A stretch of DNA of 64,000 nucleotides from the NCBI GenBank assembly GCA_001640655.1, contig LXGT01000032.1, positions 62,001 through 126,000 of the forward strand, written 5' to 3'. Below, piece by piece: positions 44,586 to 56,914 of the stretch. The translations under genes and the position numbers were made by a program. Position 1 is the first letter of the stretch, and every line of letters starts with the position of its first letter. This stretch comes from Endoconidiophora laricicola (lineage: Eukaryota; Ascomycota; Sordariomycetes; Microascales; Ceratocystidaceae). The notes below the pieces were generated by a model. The model did not search any database. It saw only the letters and a list, made by a program, of their open reading frames with translations, and was not told the DNA's origin.

Positions 44586-47500
44586 TTACACTGCCTGGGA
44601 ATATCCGGAACCTAAGCGTTTCGTGCCATATAGAATGTACTTGCGTGCTTCATCGGCAAAGAACACGGAGCTGCATAGGATGATCATGCCCACGAGATCA
44701 CCAAAACTCAAGGCCTCGGTTTGGAAGACTTCTTGGAAGAAGGGGAAGTAAATGACGAGCAACTGGCCAAGGAGACTTAGCGACACAGCCCAATTGAATA
44801 GTGAGTTTGAGAACATGCCAATTTCGCCGCGGATAATTGACTTAGTAGCAGACCGACACGCCATGGCGTTGAACATATCAAACAGCACGAAGCAGGTAAA
44901 GGTCATAGTAGTATCGCGGCGGGTAATCTCGCCATCTGCCACCATTTCGCGGTAGTAAACAATCATCGTGCCAATCATGATGATCGTGGCCGATAAGAAA
45001 ACACGACTAATAACATTATGGGTCAAGACTGGATCAGAGCGACGACGAGGAGGCTTGTTCATGACATCCTTCTCAACAGCTTCAACGCCGAGAGATTGAG
45101 CTGGAGGACCGTCCATGATGATGTCTGGAGCGATAGATTAGTTCAACGTTAATTGATGTATGGATTGCTGGGTTATATGGTCTAGAACTTACTAATCCAC
45201 AAGATTTGCATGGCATTAAGAGGATTTCTGAAACCGAGACAGGTGCAGAGGAAGACAAGGGCCAAGCTGGCGGCACTGGTGCTGAGCTGGAACGTAAGGA
45301 AGTTTTGGATGTTTGAAAAGATACCCTTTCCTTCTTCAATGGCACGTAGGATAGTAGAGAAGTCATCGTCAGTAAGAATCATGTCGGCAGCCTCCTTTGC
45401 TACATCAGTACCGTTGCGGCCCATGGCGATACCGATATCGGCTCTCTTGAGAGCGGGAGCGTCGTTGACGCCATCTCCAGTCATAGCAACAATGTCACCG
45501 CGGAGTTGAAGAGCTTCGATGATCTTAAGCTTGTGATCGGGGTTAGTACGCGCAAAGATGGTAGTGTTCTGCATAGCTTCGGCCAGTGCCTCTTCAGTCA
45601 TATGATCAACATCCTCGCCACGAAGCACGGGACGAACAGCAGACTGGCCAGGGGTAGCATCACGGGGAGTAGCAATGGACATTCCGAGTTGCTTTCCAAT
45701 CGCTAGGGCAGTAGCTTCAGAATCACCAGTAATCATGATAACCTTAACTCCACCACGAAGTAGCTTGCGAATCGAGTTTGAAACGCCAGGGCGAGGAGGG
45801 TCACGCATACCAACTAAGCCGGCGAACGAAAGCTCCTTGTATGAATCCTCAGGCTTGAAAGAAAGCTCGTTACTGAAAGGAGTACCACTACGGCTTTTAG
45901 ACGCACGAGAGCTCCAGGAGACAGGGCCGCTAGCAAACGCAAGCACACGCAGACCCTTGGAGGCCATGGCATCGGCTGCATCCATAGCCACCTGGCGGCT
46001 CTGGTCATCCAAGGTAATTTGGTGGCCATCGATATCGATGTAGGTTTCACAGGCTTCCAACACTCTGTCGATAGACCCCTTCATATAGGCAAACTCCTTG
46101 TCGTTCTGCTGGTCACCCATAATAACACCCATCCACTTGCGGCTGGAGCTGAAAGGCGTCTCAGCAACAGGAGGTCCGAGTGTGTCGCGAGCATCGAGCT
46201 CTTTGTACCGGTCCATTAGGTCCATCATAGCGACATCTGTGGGTTGGCCAACCCAGCGAGTTAGTGTGTTGGTATGCTTTTCATCTTGGGTCGAGGACAG
46301 TACAGCGTGGGTACGGTTAGCATTGTCGCCAGCCTCGGCAAACTTGCGAGCTAGGCGAGCATTGTTGGCCAAAGTGCCGATCTGGATAATGCGCAAAGTG
46401 GCGTTGTTTGGCAGAACATCTGCACTTTCAACCTCATTCTCGACGTTGACAGCATGTTCGGTACCAAAGTACCATACCTGAGTTGATGTCATGTGATTGG
46501 TAGTCAGGGTGCCTGTCTTGTCGGTACAGACAACATTGACAGATCCTAGTGTCTCGACCTTAGGCATGCGACGAACAATGGCATGGTGGCGAGCCATGCG
46601 ATGCACACCGAGGGCTAGGGTCACAGTCACAATAATGGGTAGGCCTTCAGGGATAGCAGCAACGGCCAGCGATATGGAAATGGTGAAGATGTCGAGAATC
46701 TTCTTGCCTTGGATCCAGCCGACAAAAGATATAAGGCCAATGACAACAAATGAGGCTTTACTCAACTGAGAGCCGAGATCATCCATGGAGATCTGCAGCG
46801 GCGAACGGGGGCTCTCGGTGCTAGAGACGCTGGTGGCAACAGCACCAAAGTTGGTACTTCCGCCAGTAGCAAACACGATGCCCTGTCCATAGCCAGACTT
46901 GACTAGAGTTCCCATGTAGGCAATATTGCTTCCATCGCTATCGTGGTGGGCAGAGGCAGGGCTTGTCGGGGGCACGAGGTTGTTCGAGTACGAATTAGTA
47001 CGAAAGTCGATTTCAGAAACAATGCGCACTGGTTCAGTCTCGCCAGTCAGGTTAGAGGCATCGATGGTGAGGTCAGAAGCCTTGGTGACACGGATGTCGG
47101 CAGGGATGCGATCACCAGTGGTAAAGAGAACCAAGTCGCCGGGAACAAGCTGAGAAGCCATGACTTTGGTGGAGGTAGCCTCTAGAAGCTCCTCGCCTGG
47201 CGTAGTGATCTTTTCGCCGTTTTCATCGATGCCAACCTCTAGAGGAGGCCAGGTAGTGTCAGCAGCTTTGGAGGAGTTTGAGCCGGAGCGAATAAGGTGA
47301 GCATGGTTGGGGACGAGATGGTTCAAAGCTTCAATGGACTTTTCTGAGCGGTATTCTTGGATGAAGCCGACGCTGATGACGATGGTGACAGCAATGGCAA
47401 TACTGACGGCGTCGTCGGTGTTTCCAAGCAATAGAGAAGCAGCTGCAGATACCAGCAAGAGCAAAATAAGGGGCTCCTGAAACTGCTTCAGGAAGCGTAG

Positions 47501-47911
47501 CCAGATCGGTTCAGGCTCATCGTGGGGTATCTCGTTCGGGCCGTACTCGGAAATGCGCTTGAGAGCTTCGTTCATGGACAGGCCATGGGTGAGAGATGAA
47601 TTGAGGCGGCGAACGGTTTCTTCGGGTGTCATGACGGCATATTGCTCGGCAATACTCTACAAAGAGAAAAGAAGGCAATTGTTAGAAAGAACAAAGCAAA
47701 ACTCGTGTAGTGCACAATGAGAGCAGGGGAAACATGGCAGATATGGCAGACTTGCTCTTGACTGGGATGAGGTAGTACGTTGATGGCGATGCGGCCGCGA
47801 GAGGCGGAAAGCCTCAGCGGCGTGCGGTGGCGGCAAGCCGGGACTAGATATGGTGGGCAGGAGCATGTCGTTTGGACCAGCTCCGCGGCTACCCCATGCC
47901 GGTATACTCAT
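44586..47911 (-). CDS. PMR1: Golgi Ca2+/Mn2+ P-type ATPase (Pmr1/SPCA)
   Basis: Pmr1 pumps Ca2+ and Mn2+ into the Golgi lumen using ATP. Exons are 47911-47756, 47656-45193 and 45124-44586, giving 1052 aa. Intron 1 (99 bp) is best read as a GC-AG intron, with donor AGA|GCAAGT and acceptor TTTGTAG; it is the only phase-0 solution I found, with CTAAC as a branch site. Intron 2 (68 bp) is GTAAGT...CCAG and restores WINIIMDGPPAQSLGVE. Motifs: P-type N-terminal domain (TPEETVRRLNSSLTHGL), transmembrane 4 PEGLP, phosphorylation site CTDKTGT with Asp431, ITGDSEATA, and hinge TGDGVNDAPALKRADIG. The length and the last-exon sequence are those of SPCA, not SERCA or PMCA. A start 34 codons upstream (48013) is also open. 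The gene is divergent from RAD21. Confidence 0.95.
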
Positions 47912-50146
47912 GGCGGCAGAAGGATATGGATTTGGCAGGCGGCAAGTAGTAGGCGTCCGGAGGGAGGTTAGGATGTTATGTGTGGGTGGTGGAACAGGCT
48001 GGCATAAACGCAATTGGCGACTAGGAGAGCTGACTCTCCAGGAGATTTATTGGCTATGGCAGCGTTAAGACAGTCGTGGAAGAGTATGATTAGCCAGCAA
48101 AAGAGCGGCGACGATACTTAGAAGAGCAGTACTGGATGACTATTGCAACAAAAGGAGAGGAAGAAGCTTTCAACGAAAAAGGAAAAAGGCTTGGCTGACA
48201 TAAGGAGGATTTAAAAAAAAGACAGGCGGACTTATAGCAATATGAAACGGCGCGGCTAGACCAATGGATCTGCGGCAAAATAGCAGACGATGCAGAAATT
48301 CTGCACAAGTTGTCGTCAAAGCCAAGAAGAATAGACAGGTAGAACGGCTGATATTAGTATCGTAGTTCTGGTTGGTTTTGAAGTTGATCGGAAGGAGAAG
48401 GGCATGAGCGCAGCGCTTCTACTGGGCAACAACGGCGACAACTAGTGCTGGCTTCTATGTTGGATTCTACGCTGGATACCCTGCAGCACCATCTAGAGTG
48501 GAGATGTGGTCTAGATTACGTAGAGGATATGCATTACAGGCTGCTTGTTAATGAACATAGCCTAGTTGTGTTGTTATGCCGGCACTGACTGGAGCTTTGA
48601 TTAGCTGTTCACGCTGATAATTGCAAGCTGCGGCCCAGGTTGCACTGCGGCGATGACAATGACAATAGTTGATAGTATTAACTAGCTAGTCTTCGCCGAC
48701 TAGCTCTCTACTTGTACATAGACACTCGAACAGATACCCGGCCATCTGGCCCCGGTTCCATCCTTTGTCCCCAGCGCCCTTTAAGACATGCCGCCTTGGA
48801 AAATGTTCAGATGGGACCAACCAAGCTGAGTCAATGTCGACGTGGGTTGTCGATCGCATGGTGACGACTCGCTGGAATGCTGCACCATGGTCCAAAGCTA
48901 ACAAGTATTGTCGTCTCCTCGGCCACGCAGACTCTTCGTCGCAAAACTAATGCAGAGCAGCAGCAGCAGGCGATGTCTATAGGCCGCACTAGTAACTTCG
49001 TCAATATAAAGCTCGCCAAGCTCACCGCCCGCACGTAGGCCAGCCAGAGCTTCGTCTTTGGCACTTGCAATCGTGGCCGCCCCTCGTCAGCCAGGATTTC
49101 GTTCCTGTTTCGTTCATGTCCCCATGCGACGTCAACCGAATTGGCAAACCCTGAAACTTCGCTGCAGCCAGGCAAGGCAGCCTTGAATGAAGAAGGGAAA
49201 TCGGAAAAAAAAAGTCCAAAGCTCCTTGATCTTGTTTGAACCGTTCTGCCAGGTGCCAACGCGTCTGCCGGTGTTTAGCCGTCTGCGCGCTACTTGTCCT
49301 AGCCACGCGATTTATGGCCAAGTTGTGGCGTTGCGGGTCTATTTCCAAGTTCGGCTCTGAACAGCAAGTTAACAGTAGCAAAGTTGCCTATTATATCGGT
49401 CGCCTATTGCAACGGTTGCCTAGGCAGGCATAATCAGTAAGAATTAGCAGAATCAGTAGTTTGCCGGGTGCAGTCAGAACTGAGCAGCCCGCCTTCAACC
49501 CTTCTTTTGTTCCCTTTCTCTTTTTCTTCTCCAGATATTTCTGCATTTTTGCTTCCGCTACACTCGCTATAAGCGCCGGCGTATTTCTGTCTAATTGATA
49601 TAGTTGCCATTTATTTGCCCTGTCTATCTGTCTAGTTATTTCCTGCTGTATATCTATCTCTCTGGCTGCCTATTATTATTTCCAAGCCTTGTAACCATCC
49701 AGTTCCTCAGTCCAGCCGCCCTCTAACAACCAGAAGAGCCCTAGTGCGCGTTGTTTCCAGGGCTCATTCCACTGAACAATCACCTGAGCGCTCACTTTTT
49801 CTCTGCCTATCGCATCGCAACGCGTCTTTCTTACACTTGTTTACCCCCTCCGGTCCACTCTATTCTATCCATCACGCTTGCTTCACTATAGAACGGTACT
49901 ATATTTTCCTTCAAAGCCCACATTTTTCCTCCCATCACCACCACTTTACTTCACCGAGAACCCCATCGCTGCTTTTGGAGATCGCGCTGTCCTCCAAGCA
50001 TCTTCATCGTCTTGTGCGCATTGTCAACTCTCATCGCGTGCGCACACGTTAACATCCATCGCCCTTGTGGCTTCCCGCGAATATCGATATCGCACTATCA
50101 ATACTATATCGCCATTCATAAATTCGATTTTTAACCTCAGTCCATC
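47912..50146. other. Divergent spacer, PMR1 / RAD21
   Basis: A 2.2-kb shared promoter region with no convincing gene. The PMR1 frame stays open to 48013. The right 650 bp (from about 49500) are C/T-rich, with CTATCTGTCT-type leader sequence, and probably hold a long 5' UTR of RAD21. Confidence 0.55.
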
Positions 50147-52131
50147 ATGTTCTATTCCGAGACGCTGCTCCAAAAGAGCGGCCCTTTAGCCCGAGTTTGG
50201 CTGTCGGCCAACCTCGAGCGCAAGCTGTCTAAGACACACATTCTACAATCAGATCTTGGCGAGAGTATCGAGGCCATCATCACTCCGTCGCAAGCGCCCA
50301 TGGCTCTGCGTCTGAGTGGTCAGCTGCTGCTCGGTGTTGTCAGAATCTACAGTCGCAAAGCGCGCTACTTGCTTGACGACTGCAATGAAGCTCTCGTTAA
50401 GATCAAAATGGCAAGTTCTTAGTGCCACCTATCGCGACAGCTTTGCGCAATTTACTAATTATTCTACTACAGGCTTTCCGATCTAGCGGAAACAATGATC
50501 TTACTACTACTATCCACGCACCAACACGTGAAGCTCTCATGCTTCCCGACAAAATCACCCAATACGACAGTCTCGAGCTACCCCCCCCTCCAGATGCCGG
50601 CTGGCTGCTTTCGCAAATGGAGGACCCCAATGCCACCGGCGCTGCTCTTGGTCGCAAGGGTCGTGTTAGCAACCGCGACATTAATCTCCAAGAAGACTTT
50701 AATAACAGCCAGTTCCTCGATATCCAAGACACTCTTGACGAAGAACTAGCCTTAGCGCCCCTTGATGATATCCAGCTAGATCTTGACTTCGGCATGGATA
50801 TCGACGAGCGCCCGAGCAGATTCGATAAGACCGCTGAACTGGGTCGTGACGCTCCGATGGCTCTCTCTGTCGAGGACGACATGTTTAGCGAGTTAGATGT
50901 TATGGCCCGTGGCCAGCAAGGCAAGGATATTGTCGACCGCGAACCCTCTCTCGATCTGGATCTTGGGGAGGATACTGTTCGCATTGCCGACGATGAAGGA
51001 GATATTCGTATGGCCGATGACGCGTTCCAGTTCAATCTCGGCGACGACCCATCCATAGTTCCTACCACCTCCATGGCTCAACTTGGCCGCACCCGTATAT
51101 CCGAGTCCCCTCTGTCGGACATTGACGAAGACTTTGCCAAGGAAGTCGAACAAGAATACTCTCGCCACCAACAAACCGATTTTTACGAGCCAGAAGACGA
51201 ACACGAATCTGTTGTCGTTCGTCGTCCAGCCGCCAGATCCCGCAAGGTCAAGCTAATTCTTCCCGATGAGGAAACCATGCTCTCCAGTGCCCACATCAAA
51301 GAGCAACAAGCCAAGCACGACAATATCCTGCGTCCGCAGTCCTTTGTCCCCCGTGACTCACACCTAGTCTCTTTGATGGACTCCCATAAGAGTGGATATT
51401 TCTCCAGTAGCATTCTCCTAGAGAAACGTGCTGCTTCATGGGCCCCCGAGCTCAAAGGCCTGCTTTCCATGTCCGCTGCTCGTATTACAGTTGAGTCTAA
51501 GCGCAAGCGTGAAAATGCCGAGAGTGAAATTGAGGTCGAGCACGCCAAGTCTCCCCGTTTGGAGCTAGGTGATGATGACCTGTTTGGTATGGGCACTGCT
51601 CTTCCCGCTACTGCTGAAGACGAAACAGTCCATCCCGATAACACCATGATGGAGATCGCCGATGATGAGCAGGATCTAGAAGATCAGACTCTCGAGCGCG
51701 AAGATATCACCGCTGCTCCGGCCTTTGATGAGACTGTTGCTCCCATGGTTCACCCTTCTGAGAGCGGCCCTGTATCAATTGGTACCCAACACGCTGTCCA
51801 CATTCTGCGTGAACTTTTCGGTGCTGATGCCGAGTATGATGCTGAAAAGCGCAAGCAGACCACTGTTGTCTTCCAGGATCTCCTACCCGAGGGCCAGACC
51901 ACTAAGATTGATGCCACCAAGATGTTCTTCGAGTGCCTAGTGCTTGCTACCAAGGATGCCATCAAGGTGGAACAGGGTGCTGAACTAGGTGCCCCCATAA
52001 AAGTCCGCGGTAAGCGTGGCCTGTGGGGTGCTTGGGCCGAGAATGAGGCTGGTGGTGAGATGGCTGCCCAGATCGAGGCAGATACGGAGACTGCTCTTGT
52101 CACCGCTCCTGCTGTCTCTGTCGAGGCGTAA
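50147..52131 (+). CDS. RAD21: Cohesin kleisin subunit Rad21/Scc1
   Basis: Rad21 closes the cohesin ring by bridging Smc1 and Smc3; separase cuts it at anaphase. Exon 1 is 50147-50410 (88 codons). The intron is 50411-50472 and exon 2 is 50473-52131, giving 640 aa. The intron begins GCAAGT, so it is a GC-AG intron. Splicing it yields CNEALVKIKMAFRSSGNN, matching the conserved Rad21 N-domain; reading through gives a stop after two codons. The N-domain (residues 1-105) has MFYSETLLQKSGPLARVWL. The C-terminal winged-helix domain (about 580-640) has KIDATKMFFECLVLATKDAI. The acidic middle has several E/D-x-x-R sites that separase could use. Length and both ends fit mitotic Rad21 rather than meiotic Rec8, which I judge less likely. 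Confidence 0.95.
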
Positions 52132-53706
52132 ATGATACCATACCTGACTACGCATTTCTTTTCTTTCCTCTTTTGACGCATCCTAGCTGGGATCTCTTCG
52201 TTGCTTCTTTTTCCAACTTTTCAGGCGCAGATGGCAGGCATATCACATGATTTTTTCCTAGGTCTTTTCTTTTTGTTTGTTTCGGTGGATAAGACATTTT
52301 ATGTATCAACATCATCAAGATCTTGCTATAATTTGGACATTAGGTCATTCTTTTTTCCATTCTTCTTTAGTCCCCCTCATACTCAACATCGCCACCATCT
52401 CCGGTATGTCGCACAACTTATATCTACAACTACCAGTAGTATCAGATATGATATTCATCATGTCTTCGCATTGGTACAAGACGACTCATGTAGTCTTAGA
52501 TGTCGAAGCTACCATTGTGAGGGGCTCATAGGGGGGGGGGGGCACGGGATATAAATCAAGATACCACTCGAGATTGTTTTATGAATACTTCTTCTCTTTT
52601 TTTTTTTTCGTTGCCTTGGGTAGGCTGTATTTCTAAGCTGGCGTTCTTGGCGCATATATATGGTTGTGGACGGTGATACCTGGTTGTGTTGCAAGCGTTC
52701 ACGAACAATACCGCCTTAGTTGCTGATACAACCTTGTCTGAATTCGGTTCTATCTATTCGCTGACATTTTTCCCCTTCTCTATCTCTACCTTTATCTCTC
52801 CTTTTCTATTCCCATCTCTATCTTCTACATCTTCTCACTCCTTCCACCCATGTTTACTATTACTGCCTCTCAGGGTCATCCTAGTTACAATGGGAGTTTT
52901 TGAATATTTCATCATCTATTGGTAGTGTTGCTTCTTATTCTTTATTTGTGTGTCGAGACCAGAGTTAGGCTTTAAGTATAGGCTCCTTATCATATTCGTC
53001 TCTTGGGCACGGCTTCTTCCCCTTCGATAGTACTCCTCTCCCCTTCCCCTTCAAAAAAATGTGATATTTATTAGTAAGACTCTTGATTACGACCTTTTGC
53101 CCAGTGAAATATCGATTCTGGTGACTTCAGTATATTCGTATTATTATTCACAAAGTATGGTTATGCGGACTGTCCTATATCAATGCTTCTGTCAAAATGT
53201 ATTGATTAAAGTCGTGATAGGCTCTTTATTTGTTAGTCATGTTCTTCAGGGTCTATCTATACCCTAACGGTATATCTAATCTTCTACGCAGTTTATTAGT
53301 TACTAGTAGCTCGTAAAGACGGGCTGTGATAGTAGCCCATGGATGAATCATTCGAAGCCCATGCATGTCCCACGTTGTTTACAGCACTTTTGTCTTTATA
53401 TTTATCTATGTTCTGATTCCTCTATGACACCCGGCATTTGTAAAGATGGGATTGCATCGGAGTTGACTGCCCCTTGATTGGCCTCACGGATTCTGTGATA
53501 GCTAGTAGCCACCTATCAAGTCAAGTCGACCTGCACAAAAAGGATGAGAAGGAGTTGACGTACAGCTTCTTATAGTAAGCTAACGACTGACCTCATTATT
53601 TTCACGCGGCAGCGAGTTGAGGTTACTATGCAGGTTGGCAACGGGATATCAATATGCCCAATTTCCAACGATACTATACTATGTATCAGTAGTACTGTAT
53701 GTACAG

Positions 53707-53707
<1 letters not shown>

Positions 53708-53742
<35 letters not shown>
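53708..53742. repeat. (TA)17 microsatellite
   Basis: Thirty-five bases of perfect alternating TA lie in the RAD21-DAHP synthase spacer. It can form hairpins or cruciforms and is likely polymorphic. Confidence 0.9.
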
Positions 53743-53744
<2 letters not shown>

Positions 53745-54330
53745 ATGTATGGTTGCTTGATAGGGCATATGAGCTGTGCATGGTGATCAGAATTTGAATT
53801 CAGCGAAATTCCTATGTTCATACTATCGTGTAGCACGCTGCGTAGGTAATACGAGACATGCAAGTTTTGTTTCCCTCGTTGGTTTAATGTTACGATTTCC
53901 AAAACACAAGATGCTGGCAAATATTTTTCTCGTTTGGCTAGGTTTAACAGCTCGATCAAATGGCTATTTTACCATTCTAGTACTACTGCTCTTTTCTTTT
54001 TGATCAATAATCTTATTCAGTTTCTAGAACTATGAGATACTACTACTGCTATTCACATGGGGTGATCTTCGACCTCATGGTTTTGTCTGTTTTGAAACTA
54101 CGGGTCGTCAACAGAAAACCGTCGACAAGAAATAAAGCACAGTCTCCACCCTAGAACAGGAAACTCGAGCAGAGAAAACGACACCAAGGCATACATAGTA
54201 GTTGCGAACAGAACGGAAGAGTCATCCACGCATGCAACTAAGACAAAGTCTAGGGAAACTAACTAGACTCCTTACACTTCTATTTCGGCTGCGTCATTCG
54301 AAGGCCGGAGCCCTTCCTCCCCTTTGGTTA

Positions 54331-54381
54331 TGACTAGTCATTGTGACTAGCATTACGACTTACTTTGTAACAGTTATGACT
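54331..54381. promoter_or_regulatory. Cluster of TGACT half-sites upstream of DAHP synthase
   Basis: TGACTAGTCA (54331-54340, a perfect palindrome) is followed by TGACTAG at 54344 and TGACT at 54377, roughly 325-375 bp before the start. TGACT is a half-site for Gcn4/CPC1-type bZIP factors, which in fungi raise amino-acid biosynthesis genes such as DAHP synthase. The spacing is not the classic TGACTCA, so this is a hint only. Confidence 0.25.
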
Positions 54382-54703
54382 GGTACTACTGTTGGTTGCT
54401 GGTTGCCTGTTCTTGCGATAGCTTTTTATATCTAATGAGACTCATCTCTGCTTTCGTCTTGCCTTTCTTTCACTTGTTTACTCTACTTATTCTATTTTTT
54501 GGCCCCCAGAAGAGAAGTTTAGAAGCGCTTTGTTCCTAATTTGATTGTCTGCTTTTAGGTTTTTTCCACATATAGTTTCAGAGACAGCTTAGATTTTGCC
54601 GCCTCTCTCAAAGTTTTGTTATTCTTTTTCTTTTTTCTTATTTCTTATTCAACCGCATTTTTTTTCCCAACGGCTTATATTCCGCACAGGAAACTCTAAC
54701 AAA

Positions 54704-55981
54704 ATGGTACACATGCTTCGCGACCAACAGCACTTCACTCATAGATTTTTCTTGATAGATATCTGACAATTAACAGGCTTATTTTCAACCTAACCCCAAC
54801 GTCGGCAACAAGGAGTCTAGTGAAGACTGGAGAAGTAAGATACTGCCATCATTCCACTACAAGTGCCATGTTTGATTTCTATACATGTACTAACCGGCGC
54901 TTCTGTTCCATTTGTTATAGTCAAGGGCTACAACCCGCTTACTCCGCCCGACCTGCTGCAACATGAAATCCCACAGACCGAGAACTCCAAGAATACCGTT
55001 GTCAAGTCGCGCGAGGAAGTTGCTGCTGTAGTCAACGGCCGCGATCCCAATGGCCGCCTGTTGGTCGTCATTGGCCCTTGCTCTATCCATGACCCCAAGG
55101 CGGCGCTAGAATACTGTGACATGCTTCTCAAGGAAAAAGAGAAACATAAAGACGAGCTTTTGATTGTCATGCGCTCGTACCTAGAGAAGCCCCGTACCAC
55201 TGTGGGCTGGAAGGGCCTCATCAACGACCCCGATATTGACAACAGCTTCAAGATCAACAAGGGTTTACGTATTTCCCGCCAGCTGTTTGTCGATCTGACT
55301 GACCGTGGCATGCCCATTGCTAGCGAGATGCTGGATACCATCTCTCCCCAGTTCCTAGCCGACTGTCTATCAGTCGGTGCTATTGGCGCGCGCACCACCG
55401 AGTCGCAGTTGCACCGCGAGCTAGCCTCCGGTCTTTCGTTCCCCGTCGGCTTCAAAAACGGTACTGACGGCACGCTGGGCGTGGCCATTGATGCTATCGG
55501 TGCAGTTCGCCACCCCCACCATTTCCTGTCGGTCACCAAGCCTGGCGTCGTGGCCATCGTGGGCACTGTTGGCAACGAAGATTGTTTCGTGATACTACGT
55601 GGTGGAAAGTGCGGAACCAACTACGATGCTACTAATGTCCAGGACTCCAAGAACGCTTTGCTCAAGGCTGGCCTAAACTACAGATTGATGGTTGACTGCA
55701 GCCACGGCAACTCTAACAAGGATCACCGTAATCAGCCGCTTGTTGCGGCCGATCTGGCGACTCAGATCTCAGCTGGCGAAGATGCCATCATGGGTGTCAT
55801 GATCGAGAGCAACATCAACGAGGGCAACCAAAAGGTGTCCGTCGAGGGCAAGGCTGGTCTGAAGTACGGCGTCAGCATCACTGATGCTTGCATCTGTTGG
55901 AGCGATACCGAGTCAGTTCTAGCCAACCTGGCTGCTGCCGTCAAAATTCGTAGGGAGCTGAAGAAGACGGCATCTGTCTAA
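54704..55981 (+). CDS. 3-deoxy-D-arabino-heptulosonate-7-phosphate (DAHP) synthase, Aro3/Aro4 type
   Basis: This enzyme joins phosphoenolpyruvate and erythrose 4-phosphate in the first step of the shikimate pathway to Phe, Tyr and Trp. Exon 1 is only the ATG (54704-54706). Intron 1 is 54707-54776, exon 2 54777-54834, intron 2 54835-54920 and exon 3 54921-55981, giving 373 aa, normal for class I enzymes. Intron 2 removal restores DWRIKGYNPLTPP, matching the conserved N-terminus. Key motifs are VIGPCSIHDPKAALEY, GARTTESQLHRE, FKNGTDG, VDCSHGNSNKDH (metal and substrate site) and GVMIESNI. Feedback type (Tyr or Phe) was not decided. One-codon first exon makes the start model depend on splicing; the good downstream match supports it. 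Confidence 0.94.
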
Positions 55982-56914
55982 AAAGGAGGAGTGAAATAGA
56001 TCAAGAAGAATCAGTGTACAATATAGAAATGATGTGAAAATATACATATGTTACTAGTATAATGTTGATGACAAGCTAACGCTATTGGGGTGTAAATATG
56101 TAACATATGCATAATATATATTTGTTACACAGTGAACAGCAGCAGTGACGTATTGTCTGCGCATTTCATATTTTAGAATTGGTTGTAGTGACTGAGTTAG
56201 CAGATAGGTAAATGTGTCAGTCAATAATTCTCTTAGCTTATTTGTTTAGCAAGTAGTATGATTCACTCCCGAAGCTCTTGCTACTTAGTCTAATCAAGTT
56301 GACCGATCCACTTAGCTTACTCTGAGCCTATTGGGTGCTAGATATTCAGGACAAGTCATCAGGCGTGGGGCACACTTGGCGCCAGCTGGCATTGCCTGGC
56401 TCGGCAGTCTGCACATTTACATCACGTGGTATCTGACCAATGAGATTCGGGCCAAATCGGACCTCAGGCAGCGGTCCGCTCTCATTCCATTGGATCCCGA
56501 AAAAAGAAGAGGCTTTTTACAGGGCTTTTTTTTTTCTTCATAGCTGCTGACTGAAGGCCAAGCTAGCCGTTAGCCCGCCTGGGCTCTGTAAAGATAACAC
56601 TAAGAACAACAGTAATATTGACAGCAAATTCTCCAATTTTTATTAGTTACATGAGCACCTACATTTGACTCCCTTCGTTAGTCTACTGCGTAGCACTTTT
56701 TGGGCTTCTCATCTTTTCCGTGGCCTCCTGCTCTACTTTTCTGGGTCAGCTAATTTGCTCTCTTTTTTCTTTCCTTCCTTTGGAATTTCGACCCTTTTTT
56801 TTTATCAACCCGACCTTCTCTGCTTTTGCTTTTCCTTCTTCCCTCTTCCGTCCTTGTCGTCCTCCCCCGGGTTGAAGGAGTAATTCTTGCTTTTATAAAA
56901 TAATTCAATTCAAT
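55982..56914. other. Tandem spacer, DAHP synthase 3' end / CYT1 promoter
   Basis: About 930 bp without a gene. It has a CACGTG box at 56423-56428 and CCAAT boxes at 56437-56441 (+) and 56489-56493 (-). A T/C-rich leader runs from about 56660 to the CYT1 ATG. Confidence 0.6.
56423..56493. promoter_or_regulatory. CACGTG plus two CCAAT boxes upstream of CYT1
   Basis: CACGTG (56423-56428), CCAAT (56437-56441) and inverted CCAAT (ATTGG, 56489-56493) cluster about 420-490 bp before the cytochrome c1 start. In fungi the HAP2/3/5 (AnCF) complex binds CCAAT and controls respiratory genes, and Cbf1-like factors bind CACGTG. Function here is inferred from the match and the gene type. Confidence 0.35.

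Larger units (their letters stand above)
52132..54703. other. Tandem spacer, RAD21 3' end / DAHP synthase promoter
   Basis: About 2.6 kb without a supportable gene. It holds a (TA)17 microsatellite at 53708-53742 and a G-run near 52530-52541. A TGACTAGTCA palindrome with nearby TGACT copies lies at 54331-54381. A T/C-rich leader occupies the last 250 bp. Confidence 0.55.

Noticed and set aside
49744..50052. 102-codon frame before RAD21
   Set aside because: Starts with a non-ATG codon in a C/T-rich leader; no protein family features.
50403..51074. 223-codon minus-strand frame opposite RAD21
   Set aside because: Ser/Arg-rich shadow of an acidic coding region; no motif and no promoter-like leader.
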